Below are positions 57,548 through 64,000 of a stretch of 64,000 nucleotides of DNA, one piece after another. The stretch comes from Hevea brasiliensis (Eukaryota > Streptophyta > Magnoliopsida > Malpighiales > Euphorbiaceae), in assembly GCF_030052815.1 (NCBI RefSeq), contig NC_079498.1:66388992-66452991 (forward strand), read 5' to 3'. A model generated the notes under the pieces. It worked only from the letters and a program-made list of their open reading frames with translations, did no database searches and was not told the origin of the DNA. The translations under genes were made by a program, and so were the position numbers. Within the stretch, counting starts at the first letter, position 1. Each line of letters opens with the position of its first letter.

Positions 57548-59004
57548 CTCAGTATATTTCATCGTCTATGACGATGTCAGTCCGGACAATTAAGGGGATT
57601 AAAACCACACTTAAGACAACTAGAGAAGCCATAAATACAAATAATTAGTAATTGTCAATCAGTTAAGTATAAATAAGAAAAACAGAATATAAGAAGTTAA
57701 ACGTGCCGAGAGTCACAGCGATGGGTGACCTTCTCGGGAAGGACTGCAAAGTCATTTTAAACTCAAATTTTGAATTGTAAAATGTGACGTTACGGTCCTT
57801 AGGACCCTTATGAACACAGTGGAAAAGAGAAAATCACAAAAAAGAACTGTTAAGTCAGTCAAATAATTAGGTCAGGGAGCCGGAAGAAATATTGAATTAT
57901 TTGCAAACCGAGATGAACCAGCGAGAGGCAATTTGGTCAATTGACCCCGAGAGTTGACTCCTGACCTAACTGTCAAATAAAATCAGAGAAAAGAAAATTT
58001 CAGAATCAAGAATTAAATTAAAGAACTAATAAAAAAAATATAAAAAAGTGTAGGGAGATGACATCATGCATGACATCATGCATGATGCCATAAAAGTAAT
58101 AATTAATATATTTAATTAATTAGATTTTTATTTGGTCTTCCATAAGACAAATTACATAAAAGAAATAAAAAAAAAAAAAGAAATCATTTTGGTCATCTTT
58201 TTTTCCTTGTTGCCGCCTCCCATCTCTCTCTCCCTCACCATAGTTAAACCTCTATTAAAGCTTGTCTTCAAGCTTTGAAACCCTTACCAAATCCCAACTT
58301 TTTCCATAATCACTCCATAAAACCTTATTCCCTTCCCTTGAGAAAGAAATTTAACAAGAAAGAAAGAAGAAAAGAGGAGGAAAAATTGAAGATTGGATAT
58401 CAAAGTTGAGGTAAGCAATCTAAATTGAAAATTTTAGTTTATTAGTTATGTTTGTGGTTTGAGTAACCTAGAAATTTAATTAAAATCAAAAGAAAACATT
58501 TGTAGAGGACCAAAGGGAATTTCAGCCAGCCATGGATGTATGAGAATATTATGTGTTTTGAATGAATTAAATTTGTTAGTAAGCTTGTATTAAAGTGGTA
58601 GTAAGATTGAAATGCTTAAATGTGATTAAATGCAATGAATTAGTGTGGTTAGGGTTTGAGACCTAGGGTTTTGAGGCAAAAATTTAGAGAAATGAGTAAA
58701 TGATGTCTTTGACCCATTGTGAAGTGAAAATTGGTCATTTTTGACCAAATAAGTTGTGTTGGAATGGTTGGAGTTAAAGCTAAATTCGGAGGGAGTGTGG
58801 TCATGCTGCTGGCAGCAAGACCGAACTTCCTTTGAGGGATCAAAAGTGAAATTTTACAAGTCCAATTGGTATGGGACCAATTGGAGATGAAAATAGACAA
58901 TAAATGACACAATTTTCATTTAGGAAGCATGCCCAAAAAGTGACCAAAACCTAGTGAACAAATTGACTCAATTCGGAAAATCTCAGTCTATCCCTGTACA
59001 AACT

Positions 59005-59035
59005 GACCAAATGAACAGTATTTGTTCATTTGGTC
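59005..59035 (+). other. 13-bp-arm hairpin in G4 3' LTR
   Basis: GACCAAATGAACA, loop GTATT, then the exact reverse complement. Compared with 50687-50717 both arms changed together. Confidence 0.75.
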
Positions 59036-60287
59036 ATAACTAGAGCTAGGCAGGTCAAAATAACCTGAAATTTTACCAGTGGTTAGATGAGATATAGACC
59101 TAAAACTTTCATGAATAACACAAGCCCAAATTCTGCCAGCAACCAAGCCATTTGGCCACCCTAAGTTGGTGACCCAAAACTGCCAACACCAAAATTGCCC
59201 AGAAAATCTGGGTTGTGTCCAATCCGGCAGCTATGGTTCAAATGGCCATAAATTGAGCTACAAAACTCCAATTGGACTGCTTCAAAAAGGAGAATAAATT
59301 TAAGACAATAGGGAACATTTTCTATGAAGAAAGGTTTGCTAAATTCTAACAGTAGAATGACCAATGGAATAATGCAACTAGGGACACCAAAACTGAAAAT
59401 TTGACAATTTTGCCTAAAGGACTTAAGCTTTGAGAAAATGACCAAAACCAACAAATTTAATGACCAAAATGTGGTATGTGGGTGAAGTTGGAGTTCCCAT
59501 ACCTATTAAGCTTTAAAAAGTCAACAATTTGACTTGAATAGTGTAGTGAATAGTAACTCGAAACGCAAAAACTTCGAGAACGTCGAATTTAGCACATTAA
59601 AGCTAGGTAAAAGTGAAGTTGAATTTATTTTTGGATTTATGCTAAGTTGTGGTACTGAAACACAGTGAAACTGTGTGTTTCAGCTGAAAAAGGTTTGGAA
59701 GCTCTGAGAGACTGAGTCAAGGCCTAGAGGCGACTCACGTCAGGTCCGTGCACAATAATTCTTGTTTAAATATTTTATTCTCAAAAATTTGACTTCTGTG
59801 ATTAATTATGTACTGTGTTGCCATTTTATAATCGCAAATATGACTTTGGAAATTGATCAGATTTCTCATAAATTATTTGAATAAATTGTTTTGAATTGAT
59901 TTTGTGTTCACACTTAGCATGACAGTATCACATTATTCCTCCTCCATTTATGGGGTTGAGATCGTTTATTTTCCTCCATCTCTAGCTTGCCAGTTAAGAT
60001 TGAGATCGGATGAGTACTCATTAGCTAGCTAGCCACCTCCCTCATTGATTTTGATTAATGGGGTTGTAGATTGCTTTGTCGTGGTGTACAACACGGCATT
60101 GATCGAAAATTTTGTGTCATGGCTTAAGTTGTGTATGATTTTGGCAACACTGTGTTTATTAACTTATTTGACTAAATTGTGTTATTATGAGCTTTGATAA
60201 TTTGTGAAATGTGATTGAGAAATATTTAAATTGTGTTTCATCAATGAATGATTTATGCATGGTATTTTAAATTTTTATTGTGCACCA

Positions 60288-60328
60288 CTGAGTATTTTTA
60301 TACTCAGCGATAGCTTATTTTGCTGTCG
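60288..60328 (+). other. Twin hairpin, G4 3' LTR
   Basis: CTGAGTAT-TTTT-ATACTCAG followed directly by CGATAGC...GCTGTCG. Reference copy for this LTR family. Confidence 0.62.
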
Positions 60329-61151
60329 CAGATAAGAGCAAGGAAAGAGCAACAGAGTGAGCTGCTATTGAATTGTGAACCACACTGATCTTTTGTAAGG
60401 GTATTATTTTATACCCTTATAGTTAATTTTGATGTAAATATTATAACGCTTTATGTATCAATGTAAAGTTGAGCAATTGTAAAATAAATTGTAATAATAT
60501 TATTTTTAGATTTTCTTCTGTAAATTAATATTTGTACTTGTGAATTTCATACTTTATGCCTTGAGAATGAAGTTATTAAATATTTTGAGATGATAAATTT
60601 TGATTTGGATTGTGGAATTATTTTGAAGTGAATTGAATTGAGTTAATTTGAGATTAATTGAAGGTTGGGAGTTGAGAAAATTATTGGAAGTGTTTTTTTT
60701 TAGGTATTTGAAGAACTGTTTTCTCCAAATACAAACGGAACTCTGTCAAAATTTTTATAAAATTTGCGACAAAATTAAAATGGATAAAAATTTTTACTAG
60801 TATTTAAACTTTGAATAAATGGTTTTTAATTCTAACCAAAATACTCACCACTTCCAAAATGTAGGAAAATTGTTTTAAAATCCCTTGTAGGGTACTTAAT
60901 GAGTTATCGGTAGGTGAAGTTCGGTAGTTCATTAAGTATTCTACAGGATCATGTTATGCCTTACAGAGGGGTAAGGTGTGACAACCAGCGAGGGGCAATT
61001 TGCTTAATTCACTCTTAGAGCTGATTCCTGACCTAACTGTCCAATAAAATCGGAGAAACAAAATTTTTGGAATCGAGAATTAAATTAAAGAACTATTAAA
61101 AAATTTAGGAAAATGAAAAAAAAAAGAAAAAGTTTTACTGCACCACCTTGA

Positions 61152-61171
61152 TGACATCACAAATGATGTCA
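61152..61171 (+). promoter_or_regulatory. Inverted TGACATCA/TGATGTCA pair in G2 3' LTR
   Basis: TGACATCA at 61152-61159 and TGATGTCA at 61164-61171, unchanged from the 5' LTR copy. Confidence 0.4.
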
Positions 61172-64000
61172 AAATAAAAATTAATTTTGCCCAATAATTG
61201 ACCAAGTCAAATAGCCAATTAAAGACATAAAAACATAAAAAAAAAAAAAAATTAAAAAGGATAATCACTCATCTTCCTCACCAAACCAGCTAGCCAACAC
61301 TTTCTCTCTCCCTCTCCGTTGCAAAACCTCCATTAAAGCTTGATCTCAAGCTTTTGTTCCCTCACTTAACCCTACTTTATCCCCAAATTATTCCATTAAA
61401 GCTTGCTAACTTCACTTGGGAAGGTGATTGAGCAAGAAAGAAAGAGGAAAAAAGGAGAAGAATTGAAGATTGAAGTGCAAAGTGGAGGTAAGCAATTTAC
61501 TTTGAAAATTTTGGTTTCTTATTTGTGTGTTTAGCTCAAGTTACTTAGATATTAACTTAAAATCAAAAGAAAACAATTGTTGAGGGACCAAACATGAAAT
61601 TCGTCCAGCTAGGGTTAGGATTTGATGTGAATGAGTTTGATGGTCTTGAATGGTTATTTGAAGTGAATTAAGTGTATAAATCATGAATATACACTTTAAA
61701 TTTGCATTAGAGTTGAAATGCATGTAACTAGGGTTTGGAGATTGTGAAAAATTGAAGAAAAATTTGAGAATTGGCCAAATGATGTAGTTAACCTTATTTG
61801 AGTTGAGTAATGGTTAATTGTGACCATTTGTGGTGTGTATAAATTATTGGAACCAAGTTCCAATTCAGATTGGTGAGGGTCAATCTGCAGGCAACTTGAT
61901 TCAGGGACCAAAACTGAAAATTTATCAACCCAATTGGTGTGAGGCTAATTGGGAATAAAACTAGACACAAAAACGACAAATTTTTCATTTAGGAATCATG
62001 CTCAGGAAGTGACCATAACTTAGTGAACAATTAGGCCAAATCTGGAATTGGCAAACTGACTTGTACAAAAATGACCAAATAAACAGTAGTTACGTAAATG
62101 ACCATAACTTGGTCTAAGAAGGTCCAAATGACAAAAATTTTTACTAGTGTTAAAACTGCAATTAAATTTTTTTTTAAATTCCTATCAGAATGCTCACCAC
62201 TTCCAAAATATAAGAAAATGGTTTTAAAATCCCTTGTAGTGTACTTAATGAGTTATCGGTAGGTAAAGTTAGATAGTTCATTAGGTATTCTACGGAATCA
62301 TGTTATGCCTTACAGAGGGGTAAGGTGTGACAGATCTGCTAGAGTCAGTGTAACCTCACATCTGCAGTGCATTGGTAGGACACTAGGCTACATTTTGTAT
62401 TTTGTATTTTGTATTTTGTAAATTTTTGTAATTAGACTTTTATTTTACCATGTATATTATAAACTTCTGTAATTATGTTTCGATGTAATTATCTATCAAT
62501 TTGTGTTCATTGATAAAAATTTGAGTACTTCTTCATGAATTAAACATGTGTATTATATGAAACTAAAGGAATGAGATTTGGGTTGATATTTGGAGTTGTG
62601 TGGGTTGAGAAAATTTATTGAAAGTGTTTTTAAAAGGTTCTAAAGAACTGTTTTTCCAAATTGCAGTCGGCACTATATTGAATTTTCTATAAAATTTGCA
62701 AAAACTCTGAATTAAATAAAATTTCAATAAATGACATAAATGGTAATAATTTCACTTAGTGACTCTTAATAAATATATTAAGAATTAATAAATTGATTTG
62801 GAATATGGAATAAGACAAGATAAGGTGCTTTGACACTCTGTGTGACACGCCTTACTCGGCTACACTGTAGATGATGAAGGGTGTCACAATCTTGGTAAGA
62901 AGGTTGGGAACAAAAAGAAGCAAAGAAGTGAAGAATTGGAAGAGATAAAATTCTGCTCAATAAGGCAAGCCATCCTTCCAACTTAAAATTGATGTCAACT
63001 CATAGAATTAAGGTTGAATAAGAGGAAATAACTTAAGAAAATTGAAAGATCATGCATGCAAGGGAAGGTGGGAGATTCAGCCAGCCTTGGTTGAAGGAGA
63101 GATTGATGTGTTAAATTGTATGTAGATGTGAATTCTAACTTAGACAAAATGAAATACATAATTTATGTGTTGAATTGCATATGGTATCATGAATTGTGAT
63201 TATAGAAGCTAAGGTTTTGGGAGAAATTGGAGGTTTTGTGCCTTGATGCTCAATTGAAGTTTTTGAGGTCAAATATTGACCATTTGATGAGAATTGGTTG
63301 AGTTTTGAAGTGTGTTGTTGGATTGAATTGAGCAATTGGGAGTATTGCTTGTGTGTTGGATTTTTGGACCTCTAAGTCCAGTGTGCTTTCATGGTTATAA
63401 GTAGAGCTAGACAGCTCCAATTCATGTAAAGCCAATTGGAGATGAAACTCAAGACTTAAAGCCACAAATTTCATAAAGAATGATAATAAGTTGGCCTAAA
63501 ATTGGCTTGAATTCAGAATTAATGTTCTGGACCTGACTAGAAATGACCAAATAAATAGTGCATATTCAATTAGGTATAACTCACTCTAGACAACTCCAAA
63601 TTACGTGATTCTTAAACCAATGGAAACCTAAAACATATTATAACACTTCTTATGAAGATCATAAACCCAAATTATGACCCTAATTTGGTCAAATTGCTAA
63701 GCAAAATTAGTCCATCAAATCTGTTTGATTCTGAACTAACCTAGAAATCCTGGACAAATAGCCATCCGACCAGTTTTGGCAAAAATGTCACAACTTGGGC
63801 TACAAAACTGAAAATATAGTGATTCAAAAACCAAAATCTTCATAAGACCTAAAACTACAACTTTGATGTTTTTGCCAAAAACTAAATGCTAAAAGAACTT
63901 GGGGAAATTGTTAGGACAAGTTAGGACTTCCCAATTTGGAATTCCTGCACTGGAATCATTTTAACCAATTAACCTCAAGATAGTAATTAGACTATAACTT

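Larger units (their letters stand above)
49211..60983 (+). mobile_element. G4: full-length Tekay-type element
   Basis: The best preserved element: 11,773 bp, 5' LTR 49211-52652, PBS, gag-pol, polypurine tract, 3' LTR 57527-60983. Inserted at base 400 of the G2 3' LTR with a perfect duplication ACCAG (49206-49210 and 60984-60988). LTRs are nearly identical by eye, so recent. Gag is broken by stops; pol is nearly continuous with a few stops and frameshifts. It would need proteins from another copy to move. Confidence 0.96.
57527..60983 (+). repeat. G4 3' LTR
   Basis: 3457 bp. The first bases read TATAACACCC, so the terminal TG is mutated to TA; the end GTAAGGTGTGACA is intact. Donor-like site at 58411, 13-bp-arm hairpin 59005-59035, twin hairpin 60288-60328 with both stems well formed (CGATAGC/GCTGTCG). 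Confidence 0.94.
27437..62332 (+). mobile_element. G2: Tekay-type element, both LTRs, interrupted
   Basis: Complete in layout: 5' LTR, PBS, gag-pol, polypurine tract, 3' LTR, flanked by a perfect duplication GATCT (27432-27436 and 62333-62337). It was later invaded by G3 in the 5' LTR and by G4 in the 3' LTR. The internal part is 43933-48810 (4878 bp), equal within a few bases to that of G4 (4874 bp). The coding region has many stops and frameshifts and is not autonomous. The 3' LTR also lost about 1.7 kb. Confidence 0.94.
48811..62332 (+). repeat. G2 3' LTR, split by G4, with 1.7-kb deletion
   Basis: Own sequence is 48811-49210 and 60989-62332, 1744 bp against 3457 bp in the 5' LTR. The difference is one clean deletion joined at 62130-62132: bases matching 42012-43730 of the 5' LTR are missing and GAC is found at both break points. 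It starts TGTAACACCCCTATTTGC and ends AAGGTGTGACA. It retains the TGACATCA pair (61152-61171) and donor-like site (61488) but lost the twin hairpin. Confidence 0.93.
24806..62888 (+). mobile_element. S5: solo LTR, plus, interrupted by G2
   Basis: Starts TGTAATACTCTCACTTTAG and ends ATGAAGGGTGTCACA, with a perfect duplication ATCTT (24801-24805 and 62889-62893). Own sequence is 24806-27436 plus 62338-62888, about 3.18 kb, same family as S2 and the G3 LTRs. No internal domain, so a solo LTR. Donor-like GAG|GTTAGTG at 25683. Twin hairpin at about 27337-27376. Confidence 0.93.
23985..64000 (+). mobile_element. L2: LTR entering at 23985, runs off window
   Basis: Starts TGTAACACCCCCATAC, preceded by TCACA (23980-23984), which should be repeated after its far end outside the window. 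Own sequence here is 23985-24805 and 62894-64000; everything between is S5 and its contents. It is recognisable as an LTR by the GGTGAT...GGGAAGCGACTGCGAG block, the purine leader, and a splice-donor-like GTAAG just after the S5 insertion point (62895). Whether it is solo or the 5' LTR of a full element cannot be seen. Confidence 0.8.

Noticed and set aside
62894..64000. Possible host gene in the last kilobase
   Set aside because: It continues LTR L2 (the modular LTR words such as AAACTCCAAATTACGTGATT and ACTTCTTATGAAGATC recur) and holds no plausible coding frame.

Overview
The window is plant nuclear heterochromatin: AT-rich, with no host gene I can support, and built almost entirely of nested LTR retrotransposons. 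Every recognisable protein comes from one kind of element, a Ty3/gypsy chromovirus of the Tekay/Del type. These carry gag, protease, reverse transcriptase, RNase H, integrase and a C-terminal chromodomain on one polyprotein, with a primer-binding site matching initiator tRNA-Met and very long LTRs (3-3.6 kb). This points to a flowering plant, probably a eudicot; I cannot fix the species from sequence.

Names used here: G = element with coding remains, S = solo LTR, L = LTR piece. Left part (1-17,096): the gag of a minus-strand element G0 is split by solo LTR S1 (1077-14460, minus). S1 holds solo LTR S2 (3140-12095, plus), S2 holds a 2.1-kb LTR of an unrelated family, S3 (4530-10285), and S3 holds solo LTR S4 (5840-9479). 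Each level has TG...CA ends and a 5-bp target duplication (one mismatch in two of them), giving a five-deep nest.

Middle (17,097-23,984): a scrambled block. Three plus-strand LTR starts (A, B, C) are separated by two polypurine tracts and a stub of integrase/chromodomain. Next come a minus-strand LTR half, a polypurine tract and another integrase/chromodomain stub (G1), fused to a minus-strand LTR fragment (L1). The arrangement suggests unequal recombination and deletion among tandem elements rather than clean insertions.

Right part (23,985-64,000): LTR L2 enters at 23,985 and runs off the window. It holds solo LTR S5 (24806-62888), which holds element G2 (27437-62332, plus). G2's 5' LTR is split by minus-strand element G3 (27884-40917), whose own 3' LTR holds solo LTR S6 (28218-30317). 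G2's 3' LTR is split by element G4 (49211-60983). All insertions from S5 inward have perfect 5-bp target duplications.

All gag-pol copies are broken, so none looks autonomous. G3 and G4 are the youngest by eye (very similar LTR pairs, perfect target duplications). The most unusual observations are: a 75-bp GT...AG insert with CAGGT at both borders that restores the integrase reading frame of G3 when removed; gag lesions shared by G2 and G4; several LTR hairpins kept by compensatory changes across different LTR families; and a splice-donor-like site kept at the same place in every LTR family.
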